Origin: Aurantibrevibacter litoralis | GTDB lineage: Bacteria > Bacteroidota > Bacteroidia > Flavobacteriales > Flavobacteriaceae | Assembly (NCBI RefSeq): GCF_034651555.1 | Contig: NZ_JAYEEQ010000007.1 | Coordinates: 112,292-176,291 of the forward strand | Direction: 5' to 3' | Length of the DNA: 64,000 nucleotides | Shown: in pieces, positions 1 to 7,387 of the stretch | Numbering within the stretch: the stretch's first letter is position 1 | Layout: each line of letters starts with the position of its first letter | Translations under genes and position numbers: made by a program | The notes under the pieces: generated by a model | Databases searched by the model: none | What the model saw: only the letters and a program-made list of their open reading frames with translations | What the model was told of the DNA's origin: nothing

Positions 1-42
1 CGGATTTTTCAAAAGAATTTAACATGATTTTCAATTTTAATT

Positions 43-189
43 GTCCCGTTATGGACTTTATCTTGGTAGCAAATGGGAATTGTGTTGTTTGCATGTGCCT
101 TTGGGTACATTATATATTTCGTACCTAAAGGCACGAGGGTGTAATGCCTCATTGTTTGTTTCTACCCATGTTTTGTCCCTAACGGGACA
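43..189. repeat. Nested-palindrome repeat (BIME/MITE-like), copy 1
   Basis: The outer arms are GTCCCGTTA(T)GGAC and GTCCCTAACGGGAC. They are inverted relative to each other, and each can fold into a small hairpin. The inner arms are GTGCCTTTGGGTAC and GTACCTAAAGGCAC, around a short AT loop. This is the least conserved of seven copies in the first 5.5 kb. The same arms bracket a transposase gene in copy 5. Confidence 0.85.
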
Positions 190-335
190 TAAAATGGTTC
201 TGTCAATTACCACAAGCACAATTTCGCCAACGCCATATTTAAGGTACGTGCCTAACAAGGCTTTTGCGAAGGCGGGATTTGCGGTTTTCCCTTGTTCAAG
301 CGATTTTTGTCGGGTTTTTGAAAAGAATTTAACAT
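190..335 (-). pseudogene. DUF6090 gene fragment, interrupted by a small repeat
   Basis: Read on the minus strand this resembles the start of the neighbouring DUF6090 genes: a degenerate version of the FFRNIRQK motif, then LEQGKT, then the membrane segment start GVGEIVLVVI. An insert reading FAKALLGT lies between LEQGKT and the membrane segment, and the palindromic repeat follows immediately after VVI. The rest of the gene is missing. The start codon region has drifted, so it is a remnant. Confidence 0.65.
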
Positions 336-352
336 GATTTTCAATTTTAATT

Positions 353-499
353 GTCCCGTTAGGGACTTTATCTTGGTAGCAAATATGTTTGGTGTTGTTT
401 GAATGTGCCTTTAGGTACATTATATATTTCGTACCTAAAGGCACGAGGGTGTAATGCATCATTGTTTGTTTCTACCCATGTTTTGTCCCTAACGGGACA
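353..499. repeat. Nested-palindrome repeat, copy 2
   Basis: It has outer arms GTCCCGTTAGGGAC / GTCCCTAACGGGAC and inner arms GTGCCTTTAGGTAC / GTACCTAAAGGCAC, with the AT loop ATTATATATTTC. TTGGTAGCAA near the left arm and its approximate complement near the right arm add a third nested pair. Confidence 0.9.
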
Positions 500-556
500 T
501 ACAACGGTTTTACCTTGTTCAAGAAGTTTTTTACGGATGCCGTATAAGGTTTTCAT
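500..556 (-). pseudogene. DUF6090 5' stub (about 17 codons)
   Basis: The minus-strand start MKTLYGIRKKLLEQGKT matches the N-terminus of the intact DUF6090 genes and then runs straight into repeat copy 2. A reading frame continues through the repeat and would give a peptide of about 62 residues, but nothing suggests it is functional. Confidence 0.6.
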
Positions 557-574
557 ATAAGGTTATTACCTTTC

Positions 575-1276
575 TTATGGAATTAAAGCCACCAGTTCAT
601 CGATTTGAACAATAACGCTTTTTACATAATTTCGGGCCGCGTTATAATTGTCCCTGTTTAAAATTAAAATCCGGACTACATTGGTGTGTTCAAAAAAGTG
701 ATCCATGGAAGTTACTTTTACGTACGTTTTAAATTTGAAATCGGTAATATGATCCCTCATTAGGGGCAACCATTCTTCGTTAAAGGACAGCTCAATATCC
801 CCCATTGCCTTTACCGTATGATTTATTTTATCGTCATAATACTGGCCCAGTTGATGCCTTAATTCGGTGTCAGAAACAATATCCAGTCCCTTGGACTTCA
901 GTACCTCGTAGGAGTTGGTTATGGGCTGAAAACGATCAAACTGTGCCACATGACCCAACCAATACGGAATACTGTCTGGAAAAGAGTTCCTATGCGCTAC
1001 TATAATGAGCTTATTAGATGAATTATACGCCATTTCAAAGTTTCCGGCTATCGTTACCAATGCTTTTTTATCCTGTAGTAGGTTTTCCTTGATCTGTGTT
1101 AGAATCTCGTTTTCAAACACCTTGTTTTTCTTAACCTCATTCCAGGTATTCACTTGCAAGGCAATCAGAATCCCAATGACGACTAATATTATTTCTCCAA
1201 TGGCATAGGCTAAATAGCGTGTCACCTTATTTTGCTGAAGGAGTTTTTTGCGAATGTTACGAAAGAATTTGATCAT
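575..1276 (-). CDS. DUF6090 family membrane-anchored protein
   Basis: The protein has 233 residues and an unknown function. The N-terminus carries the basic motif KFFRNIRKKLL at residues 3-13. One hydrophobic segment follows at about residues 24-42 (IGEIILVVIGILIALQ), then the TWNE signature and a mostly helical soluble domain of about 185 residues. The topology suggests a single inner-membrane anchor with the soluble part outside the cytoplasm. Start ATG at 1276 lies 17 bases from repeat copy 3, which therefore forms its upstream leader. It is one of four intact paralogues in a same-strand array. The family name comes from the conserved N-terminal block; the C-terminal half is much less conserved among the four. 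Confidence 0.85.
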   Translation of the reverse strand: MIKFFRNIRKKLLQQNKVTRYLAYAIGEIILVVIGILIALQVNTWNEVKKNKVFENEILTQIKENLLQDKKALVTIAGNFEMAYNSSNKLIIVAHRNSFPDSIPYWLGHVAQFDRFQPITNSYEVLKSKGLDIVSDTELRHQLGQYYDDKINHTVKAMGDIELSFNEEWLPLMRDHITDFKFKTYVKVTSMDHFFEHTNVVRILILNRDNYNAARNYVKSVIVQIDELVALIP

Positions 1277-1293
1277 TGTTTTCTATTTTAATT

Positions 1294-1439
1294 GTCCCGT
1301 TAGGGACTTTATCTTGGTAGCAAATATGTTTGGTGTTGTTTGATTGTGCCTTTAGGTACATTATATATCTCGTACCTAAAGGCACGAGGGTGTAATGCAT
1401 CATTGCTTGTTGCTACCCATATTTTGTCCCTAACGGGAC
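1294..1439. repeat. Nested-palindrome repeat, copy 3
   Basis: This copy is 146 bp with canonical outer and inner arms. It is one half of a 224-bp unit (repeat plus DUF6090 stub) that is directly repeated at 1518-1733 with very few differences. Confidence 0.9.
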
Positions 1440-1500
1440 ATACAACGGTTTTGCCTTGTTCAAGGAGTTTTTTGAGGATGTTGCGGAAGAATTTTAACAT
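1440..1500 (-). pseudogene. DUF6090 5' stub
   Basis: It encodes MLKFFRNILKKLLEQGKT and then enters repeat copy 3 at the same codon as the stubs at 1664-1724, 4377-4458 and 5407-5488. That shared fusion point argues that repeat and stub were amplified together. Confidence 0.65.
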
Positions 1501-1517
1501 GATTTTCAATTTTAATT

Positions 1518-1663
1518 GTCCCGTTAGGGACTTTATCTTGGTAGCAAATATGTTTGGTGTTGTTTGATTGTGCCTTTAGGTACATTATATATCTCGTACC
1601 TAAAGGCACGAGGGTGTAATGCCTCATTGTTTGTTTCTACCCATGTTTTGTCCCTAACGGGAC
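1518..1663. repeat. Nested-palindrome repeat, copy 4
   Basis: This 146-bp copy is nearly identical to copy 3 and is followed on the plus strand by the same DUF6090 stub. Copies 3 and 4 form a perfect-phase tandem with a 224-bp period. Confidence 0.9.
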
Positions 1664-1724
1664 ATACAACGGTCTTGCCTTGTTCAAGGAGTTTTTTGAG
1701 GATGTTGCGGAAGAATTTTAACAT
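1664..1724 (-). pseudogene. DUF6090 5' stub
   Basis: It has the same 18-codon start as at 1440-1500, joined to repeat copy 4. It lies between copy 4 and the transposase-bearing copy 5. Confidence 0.65.
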
Positions 1725-1741
1725 GATTTTCAATTTTATTT

Positions 1742-2365
1742 GTCCCGTTAGGGACTTTATATTGGTAGCTTTTTGGTGTGTTAAAATGTTTTTGTGCCTT
1801 TAGGTACATGATAAAATCATTCAATTGGTTTAAATATATAACGTTCATCAAATTCAATATGGAATTCTTTCAATAATTGTAAATATTCCTCTTGAAATGT
1901 TTTGGATTTATGATGAAGCTCCTGGTTTTTGATGTAATTAATTACGTAAGGAACTTCTACTTTGGAATATGAAAATGCACCAAACCCCGATTGCCACGAA
2001 AATTTTCCGGGTACAATTTTTTTGCTGTTGATCCATTTTGAAGAATCTTGTTTTATTTGCTTCATCAAATCGGAAAGCGATTGTGTGAGCCGCATCCCAA
2101 AAAGAATGTGAATATGGTCTGGCATTCCGTTTATCTGCAATACTTTATGGTCGTGGTTTTGGATGATGCCCGTGATGTACTTAAACAGTTCGTCCTTCCA
2201 TTCATTTTTAATGAGACTTTGCCTGTCTTGCACCGCAAAAACGGTTTGGATATGTATTTGTGTATAAGTGTTTGCCATTATTGCGTGTTTATATTTCGTA
2301 CCTAAAGGCACGAAGATGTAATGCATCCTTGTTTGTTTCTAACCATTTTATGTCCCTAACGGGAC
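1742..2365. mobile_element. Full-length parent of the repeat family, carrying a Y1 transposase
   Basis: The left arms (GTCCCGTTAGGGAC at 1742, GTGCCTTTAGGTAC near 1795) and right arms (GTACCTAAAGGCAC near 2299, GTCCCTAACGGGAC ending at 2365) are those of the 146-bp copies. The roughly 12-bp loop of the short copies is replaced here by the transposase gene. The short copies are therefore best read as internally deleted, non-autonomous derivatives. Which ends are cleaved cannot be seen directly. Confidence 0.8.
1817..2278 (-). CDS. tnpA: IS200/IS605-like (RAYT-type) Y1 transposase
   Basis: The predicted protein has 153 residues. It shows the HUH pair as HIHIL after GMPD, and a catalytic tyrosine in VINYIKNQELHH, which is typical of single-strand Y1 transposases. 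I chose the ATG at 2278 (MANTYTQIHIQTVF) because the upstream extension reads through the repeat arm. Such enzymes bind subterminal hairpins, and the gene sits exactly between hairpin arms shared with six short copies. No tnpB or accessory gene is present. The sequence looks intact and could be active. Confidence 0.9.
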   Translation of the reverse strand: MANTYTQIHIQTVFAVQDRQSLIKNEWKDELFKYITGIIQNHDHKVLQINGMPDHIHILFGMRLTQSLSDLMKQIKQDSSKWINSKKIVPGKFSWQSGFGAFSYSKVEVPYVINYIKNQELHHKSKTFQEEYLQLLKEFHIEFDERYIFKPIE

Positions 2366-2513
2366 ATAAAATGGTTCTGTCAATTACCACAAGCACAATT
2401 TCGCCAACGCCATATTTAAGGTACGTGCCTGCCGAAGCTTTTGCGAAGGAAGGATTGGTAGTCTTCCCTTGTTCAAGCAATTTTTGTCGGATGTTGCGGA
2501 AGAATTTTAACAT
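2366..2513 (-). pseudogene. DUF6090 fragment with inserted repeat
   Basis: Start MLKFFRNIRQKLLEQGKT is followed by an in-frame insert reading NPSFAKASAGT, then the family's YLKYGVGEIVLVVI segment, and then the mobile element at 2365. The gene has lost everything after the first half of its membrane segment. It mirrors the fragment at 190-335, so the breakpoint differs from the 18-codon stubs. Confidence 0.65.
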
Positions 2514-2521
2514 AGTATAAT

Positions 2522-3250
2522 CTATTTTAGATCATTTAATTCTCGATCTACAGCTTCTAGTAACTTTAGGTTAGTTGTGCTAAATGAGGACAGTGTTTTT
2601 AACGTACCTATATTATTATCTCGAAATGGGATCAATTCGGTCAATAAATCATCTTTAAAAGCAGGATCGTGAATGTCTTTTACAATAACCTTTACTTCTT
2701 TATCCAGCATTTTAAAATGTCTTTTCAGTCTTGGTGCACCTTCAAAAATATTAATGAAAAATGATTCTATATCCTTAATGCTATGTTGTGCTTTATTCTG
2801 TTCATATTCATAATATCTGGAGAGCTGGGTACTTAATTCTCTGTTGGAGAGTTGCAGCGAAGAAAACTTAAGCATTTCGTAGGCATTTCCTATTGGATAA
2901 TACCTTTCAAAAGTGAACGCCCAGGCAAGATGGATACTGATGCTATCTTCATGCATAGTGCCCTCAGGCACGTAAGATAGTATGCCATTAATGGCAATAG
3001 CAGCTTTTCTCCTTTTTTGAATGATCTCATCAATGATAGACTTATCTTCTATTAAATTGTTGCGCAGCTCCGCGAGAAGGTAAATTTCATAATTTTTATT
3101 TTTTGAAGATTCATTCCAGGTATTGATTTGTAGGGCAATCAAAATACCAATGACCACCAAGAGGATTTCGCCGATAGCGTAGAAGAAGTAGTTGCTAACT
3201 TTGTTTTGATCTATAAGTTTTTCTCGGATGTTGCGGAAGAGTTTTATCAT
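2522..3250 (-). CDS. DUF6090 family membrane-anchored protein
   Basis: The protein has 242 residues. Residues 1-13 carry the KLFRNIREKLI motif, residues about 22-40 form one membrane segment (IGEILLVVIGILIALQ), and TWNE follows. The remaining ~195 residues are polar and predicted helical. Its start codon overlaps the stop of the upstream paralogue (3247-3963) by four bases in an ATGA arrangement, so the two are cotranslated. Function is unknown. Two paralogues coupled in one transcript suggest that they work as a pair, but this is inference. Confidence 0.85.
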   Translation of the reverse strand: MIKLFRNIREKLIDQNKVSNYFFYAIGEILLVVIGILIALQINTWNESSKNKNYEIYLLAELRNNLIEDKSIIDEIIQKRRKAAIAINGILSYVPEGTMHEDSISIHLAWAFTFERYYPIGNAYEMLKFSSLQLSNRELSTQLSRYYEYEQNKAQHSIKDIESFFINIFEGAPRLKRHFKMLDKEVKVIVKDIHDPAFKDDLLTELIPFRDNNIGTLKTLSSFSTTNLKLLEAVDRELNDLK

Positions 3251-3963
3251 TGGAGGAGTTCTTTTTCAATAGTTGTATTTGTGTTTTCCATTACTTTTAG
3301 AGTTGCTCTACTGAAATTAATAAAAATGGTTTTTTCAGCAGTTATATGGGTTAGGTGATTTAAGAATAAAGCAGAATTTTTAATTTCATTAAAATTATTG
3401 GGTATTCTGGAACCGTCTTCTAAGGTTTCTAAAAACGCATTAAAAACGACATTTGAATCTAAAAACATTTGTTTTTTCAAATCCATCATTTCGGCTGTTG
3501 TGGCATACTCAAAATCGTACAAGAAAACAATTTGTGATTTTAAGTTGTCGTTTTGGATGATTTCAAGACCTTTGGACATTAAGGCTCGGTAACCCATTTT
3601 CTTTGGAAAAAAGAGATCGTATCTATTAATGTCTTTAAACTTTTTACTGTATTCTGGTAGGTAATTAGATGCACTGTCCTTTAAAATGGTAATTAATTGT
3701 TGATTGGATGCAACGGCTGCGGCTTCCGTTTCTAACATTCGATTTATGGCTACAATATCTGTTTTCAAATCGTTATTAATTGCTTGAAGAATTTTTTGTT
3801 CAATGAAGCGTTCTTTTCTGTTTTCATTCCAATTATTGATTTGTAAAGCGATCAAAATACCTATCACAACAAGCACTATTTCACCAATGGCATACGCCAG
3901 ATATTGAGTGAACCGATTTTGAGAAAGGAGTTTTTTGCGGATGTTTCTAAAGAGTTTGATCAT
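3247..3963 (-). CDS. DUF6090 family membrane-anchored protein
   Basis: The protein has 238 residues with the family N-terminus (KLFRNIRKKLLSQ), one membrane segment (IGEIVLVVIGILIALQ, about residues 25-42) and NNWNE. It is translationally coupled to the next gene at 2522-3250. The N-terminal nucleotide sequence is almost the same as that of the gene at 4460-5242 (the shared LLSQNRFTQYLAYAIGE stretch), while the rest diverges. That pattern suggests recent gene conversion or recombination within the first 50 codons. Confidence 0.85.
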   Translation of the reverse strand: MIKLFRNIRKKLLSQNRFTQYLAYAIGEIVLVVIGILIALQINNWNENRKERFIEQKILQAINNDLKTDIVAINRMLETEAAAVASNQQLITILKDSASNYLPEYSKKFKDINRYDLFFPKKMGYRALMSKGLEIIQNDNLKSQIVFLYDFEYATTAEMMDLKKQMFLDSNVVFNAFLETLEDGSRIPNNFNEIKNSALFLNHLTHITAEKTIFINFSRATLKVMENTNTTIEKELLQ

Positions 3964-3973
3964 ATTTCAGGTA

Positions 3974-4213
3974 TTATACCACGCTCGCCCTAGCCCGCCA
4001 AAGGCTGGTGTCTACGCTTAAATTGTGCATATTATCTTTAGAAAACCCACCCCTGCCTGTCCGGCAGGTAGGCTTTAGGGTTGGGGCAAGGTTTTCGGCA
4101 ATCAAAATACCTATAAATACTAAAACAATTTGGTCAAAGGCGTATTTAAAATATTTGGATGTTTTGTTTTCCATAATTAAGTTTTGACGAATGTTACGAA
4201 ATAATTTGATCAT
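3974..4213 (-). pseudogene. Truncated DUF6090 gene with palindrome insertion
   Basis: Start MIKLFRNIRQNLI, a YFKYAFDQIVLVFIGILIAE membrane segment, then the frame leaves the family. The foreign part includes a GC-rich dyad (CCTGCC-5-GGCAGG at 4052-4068), a type of small repeat that is common in flavobacterial genomes. The normal C-terminal domain is absent, so the protein is at most a short membrane peptide. Confidence 0.6.
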
Positions 4214-4230
4214 TGTTTTCAATTTTAATT

Positions 4231-4376
4231 GTCCCGTTAGGGACTTTATCTTGGTAGCAGATATGTTTGGTGTTGTTTGATTGTGCCTTTAGGTACATTA
4301 TATATCTCGTACCTAAATGCACGAGGGTGTAATGCCTCATTGTTTGTTGCTACCCATGTTTTGTCCCTAATGGGAC
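4231..4376. repeat. Nested-palindrome repeat, copy 6
   Basis: Canonical arms with a small change (GTCCCTAATGGGAC). Together with the following stub it is nearly identical to 5261-5488, a direct repeat of about 228 bp separated by about 800 bp. Confidence 0.9.
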
Positions 4377-4458
4377 ATACAACGGTCTTGCCTTGTTCAA
4401 GGAATTTTTTGAGGATGATTTCCGGCCGGAGAGGCAGGTTGGGGAAGCGTTTTAACAT
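4377..4458 (-). pseudogene. DUF6090 5' stub with CCGGCCGG-containing insert
   Basis: The reading frame starts MLKRFPNLPLRPEIILKKFLEQGKT: the FRNI part of the usual start is replaced by a segment from a GC-rich repeat (CCGGCCGGAGAGGCAGG), after which KKFLEQGKT resumes and meets the palindromic repeat. Confidence 0.6.
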
Positions 4459-4459
4459 G

Positions 4460-5242
4460 TCAATTCGTATTTAATTGCAAGTTAATTTCATGCAATAGCA
4501 ATTCTGCGCTATTAGTATCTGTTTGAATAGTAAATTTGTTTGTTTTTGCCTCAATAATTCTTAAAGTAACTGCATTGACTATTTCATATTCTTTTGAAGG
4601 AATAGCTAAATTATTTTTGAAGGTTGAGCTTAATTGGGCTTCAATAAGTTCGTAGTTTACTTTTTCTGATTTCATAAAAAAGTTTTCTTGTTGGATGATT
4701 AATGAAGACTTAATAAATGGAAAAATATGCCTGTAAAAAACTTCATGATTATTACTTTTTACCGCTTCCTTACTGGCTTCAGCGTTTTGATAGTATTTAA
4801 TAATGTCTGATCTAAGCGATTTTTCTTTAATCAAATTGAATTGCCCAGTTGAGTTTAATTCGTTGAAAGTAGTAGTAACACTTGGGAAAGGTATCGAATA
4901 CATCATAAAACTCAATTTTGTATTAATACTATCTATATCCAGTAAATTGCCCTTTTTACCGAAGTCTACCAAAATGGCTTCGCCTTTGTCAATTATCATT
5001 TCATAAATTCTACTACTGTTTTTGAATTGTTCTATCTGTGTCTCTAAATCATTTTTAATACCAACAAGATATTCATGTTCTTTAGTAGTGTTTGCCCTAT
5101 TTTGATTCCAAGTATTGATCTGCAATGCAATCAAAATCCCAATGACAACCAACAGGATTTCACCTATGGCATACGCCAGATATTGAGTGAACCGATTTTG
5201 AGAAAGGAGTTTTTTGCGGATATTACGGAAGATTTTTAGCAT
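4460..5242 (-). CDS. DUF6090 family membrane-anchored protein
   Basis: At 260 residues this is the longest of the four intact paralogues. The basic N-terminus KIFRNIRKKLLSQ is followed by one membrane segment (IGEILLVVIGILIALQ), TWNQ and a soluble helical domain. Start ATG at 5242 lies 18 bases from repeat copy 7. Function is unknown. It is the first intact gene of the array as transcribed. Confidence 0.85.
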   Translation of the reverse strand: MLKIFRNIRKKLLSQNRFTQYLAYAIGEILLVVIGILIALQINTWNQNRANTTKEHEYLVGIKNDLETQIEQFKNSSRIYEMIIDKGEAILVDFGKKGNLLDIDSINTKLSFMMYSIPFPSVTTTFNELNSTGQFNLIKEKSLRSDIIKYYQNAEASKEAVKSNNHEVFYRHIFPFIKSSLIIQQENFFMKSEKVNYELIEAQLSSTFKNNLAIPSKEYEIVNAVTLRIIEAKTNKFTIQTDTNSAELLLHEINLQLNTN

Positions 5243-5260
5243 TGTAATTCTATTTTAATT

Positions 5261-5406
5261 GTCCCGTTAGGGACTTTATCTTGGTAGCAGATATGTTTGG
5301 TGTTGTTTGATTGTGCCTTTAGGTACATTATATATCTCGTACCTAAATGCACGAGGGTGTAATGCCTCATTGTTTGTTGCTACCCATGTTTTGTCCCTAA
5401 TGGGAC
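5261..5406. repeat. Nested-palindrome repeat, copy 7
   Basis: Canonical arms, closest to copy 6. It lies directly upstream of the start codon of the intact DUF6090 gene at 4460-5242. Confidence 0.9.
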
Positions 5407-5488
5407 ATACAACGGTCTTGCCTTGTTCAAGGAATTTTTTAAGGATGATTTCCGGCCGGAGAGGCAGGTTGGGGAAGCGTTTTAACAT
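5407..5488 (-). pseudogene. DUF6090 5' stub with CCGGCCGG-containing insert
   Basis: This is a near-identical copy of the stub at 4377-4458, including the GC-rich insert, so the two were duplicated after the insert arrived. It is the promoter-proximal end of the visible array. Confidence 0.6.
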
Positions 5489-5741
5489 GGTTGGTTGGTT
5501 TTGGTGATTCTATAAAAACGGTAACGGAATACTTTTTGCAAAAGACGAAATTTTTACTCAATAATCGAGATATAAAAACGCCCATACTTGCTTGTCATTG
5601 CTCTTCCCGAATGTACCGGCAGGAATGGCTAAGCAGTTTTCGAAACTTAATGTTAAGTTCTTTTTAGTACCTAGGTGGCTTATACCGAGGTCGTTTTTCC
5701 TAAAATAATACTGTACAAAAGAATTTAGGTTCCGTATTTCT

Positions 5742-7262
5742 TTACAACCGCTCAGCATTGGCCAAACCTTGTAGCGTAAGTGCTCTTTTCGGATTTTTTG
5801 CCAAGGTGAACTTGTATTGCGTCATGGCTTCCGTTTTTCTATTATTTTGTAGTAACCATTCGGCATATAGTTCGCGTGGTGGTTTTTGAATGTGCGGAGG
5901 CCCATAACTATAACTGATGCTTTCTTCCAGCGCAATGGATTCTAGGAAATGTGTTTCCGCCAATTCTGAATTTTTTTGCAGTGAAGCCTGTAACGCTTGT
6001 AGTTGGTGTTGGCGAATTTGGGATTCTATTAGATCTGTTTGTGTAGCTTCATCGCGACTTAAGGCCGAACAGAGTTTTACTCCGGTATTAGAAACGATGT
6101 AGGATTCCCTTTTGTAATCTTGTTCCATGGTGGTTATAATACTATCTAACTGAGTGGCATTTCCTTTAGCGTAGGCTTTAAATCCCTCTAAAAAAAGATA
6201 TTGTGAACGGATGGATACATTTAGATCCATAATATCTACTGGGATATCGGCTATCTCGCTCTGCCATTCATTGGTTTCTACCAAATAGGTACCTTTTAGA
6301 AACACCAAATGAGATCGGCCTCTTTTTGAAGGTTTTTCTGAAGCGTATTGGGTCATTTCTCTCACCATTTGTTGTGCTTCTTGGGCATTTCCTTTTTGCA
6401 AGTACCCGTATTCTAACCAATGAAAAGCATGGTAACCACGGGCATCGTTGTCTAATTTTTTTCGTTCCATACGGTTTAAACTCGCTTGGTACGAATTGAT
6501 ATTTGAAGATACCACCTCGTCCCACATACCCATAGCTACGTAAATATGAGAGGGCATGTGTAGTGCATGACTGGCATCCGGTGCTACTTTGGCATAGGCA
6601 TCTGCTGCATCTAAAGCCAGCGTGGCATGCTCCGGGTCGTCATAGGAATGAATAAGATAGTGTAATGCCCCGGGGTGATTGGGATTTTCTTTAATGATAC
6701 TTTGGGCGATTAAAGCACCTTTTCCGTAGCGCTCATCGTCTCTACCCTCTGGCACTGAACCCAACAGGGAAAGGGCATAAAAGGCCGTAACTTCATGGTT
6801 AGAAGGATATTTTAGGGATAGTTCTTCCATAAAATTGGCATAGGCAACATCCCTATCGGTTTTGGGGGTGTTGGGCTGGTATAGAAAGTGCACGGCTCGT
6901 ATTAAATCCCTTTCTAATTCCGTGGTTTGGGTGTTAAGATCTATGGCCTCTAGTGGCATTAAAGCCGCTACGCCTTCTTCATAATCTTGTTCGGACCATA
7001 ACGGATGGTTATGGGTCATGGCTTCGCCCCAATACGCCATAGCCATTTGGGGATCTTCTTCTTGGGCAGCTTTAAAGGCTTCTCGGGCATCCTGATATTC
7101 AAACGAATGTAGGAGCAACAGCCCTTTTTCAAAAAGAGGTAGCGCTGAGGCTTTACCGCTAATTTCAATAGCTACAACGCCCAAATAGGCCTTATGCGGT
7201 TTGTTTTCTTTACAGGAAAGGCATATTACTATGCAGAGTACAACAGGAGCAAGGCGTTTCAT
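5742..7262 (-). CDS. TPR-repeat lipoprotein
   Basis: The protein has 506 residues. The N-terminus is a lipoprotein signal (VVLCIVICLSC, cysteine at residue 17), so it is probably anchored in a membrane facing the periplasm or surface. The rest is rich in tetratricopeptide-like helix pairs, for example FEYQDAREAFKAAQEEDP and NPNHPGALHYLIHSY, and the last repeats are near the C-terminus (AMTQYKFTLAKNPKRAL). TPR folds bind partner proteins, and no catalytic motif is visible. Start ATG at 7262 gives a normal signal peptide. It appears monocistronic and is followed at 5.5 kb by the DUF6090 array. Confidence 0.85.
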   Translation of the reverse strand: MKRLAPVVLCIVICLSCKENKPHKAYLGVVAIEISGKASALPLFEKGLLLLHSFEYQDAREAFKAAQEEDPQMAMAYWGEAMTHNHPLWSEQDYEEGVAALMPLEAIDLNTQTTELERDLIRAVHFLYQPNTPKTDRDVAYANFMEELSLKYPSNHEVTAFYALSLLGSVPEGRDDERYGKGALIAQSIIKENPNHPGALHYLIHSYDDPEHATLALDAADAYAKVAPDASHALHMPSHIYVAMGMWDEVVSSNINSYQASLNRMERKKLDNDARGYHAFHWLEYGYLQKGNAQEAQQMVREMTQYASEKPSKRGRSHLVFLKGTYLVETNEWQSEIADIPVDIMDLNVSIRSQYLFLEGFKAYAKGNATQLDSIITTMEQDYKRESYIVSNTGVKLCSALSRDEATQTDLIESQIRQHQLQALQASLQKNSELAETHFLESIALEESISYSYGPPHIQKPPRELYAEWLLQNNRKTEAMTQYKFTLAKNPKRALTLQGLANAERL

Positions 7263-7387
7263 TTAATGCGTTTTTAGGATCTATAGGCCAAAGGCTTAGA
7301 TAAATATACTGTTTTTTAGACCGTTTTTAAAATAATAAATTCAATACCAGACGGATACACAAAATTCCCAACTACCAATCAGTGCTT

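Noticed and set aside
1..5488. CRISPR array, because of regularly spaced palindromic repeats
   Set aside because: The repeats are ~146 bp with nested arms, the intervening sequence is DUF6090 gene DNA, and no cas gene is present.
5558..5758. A 66-codon minus-strand frame behind the TPR gene
   Set aside because: It overlaps the end of the TPR gene, has no family character and no clear start signal.
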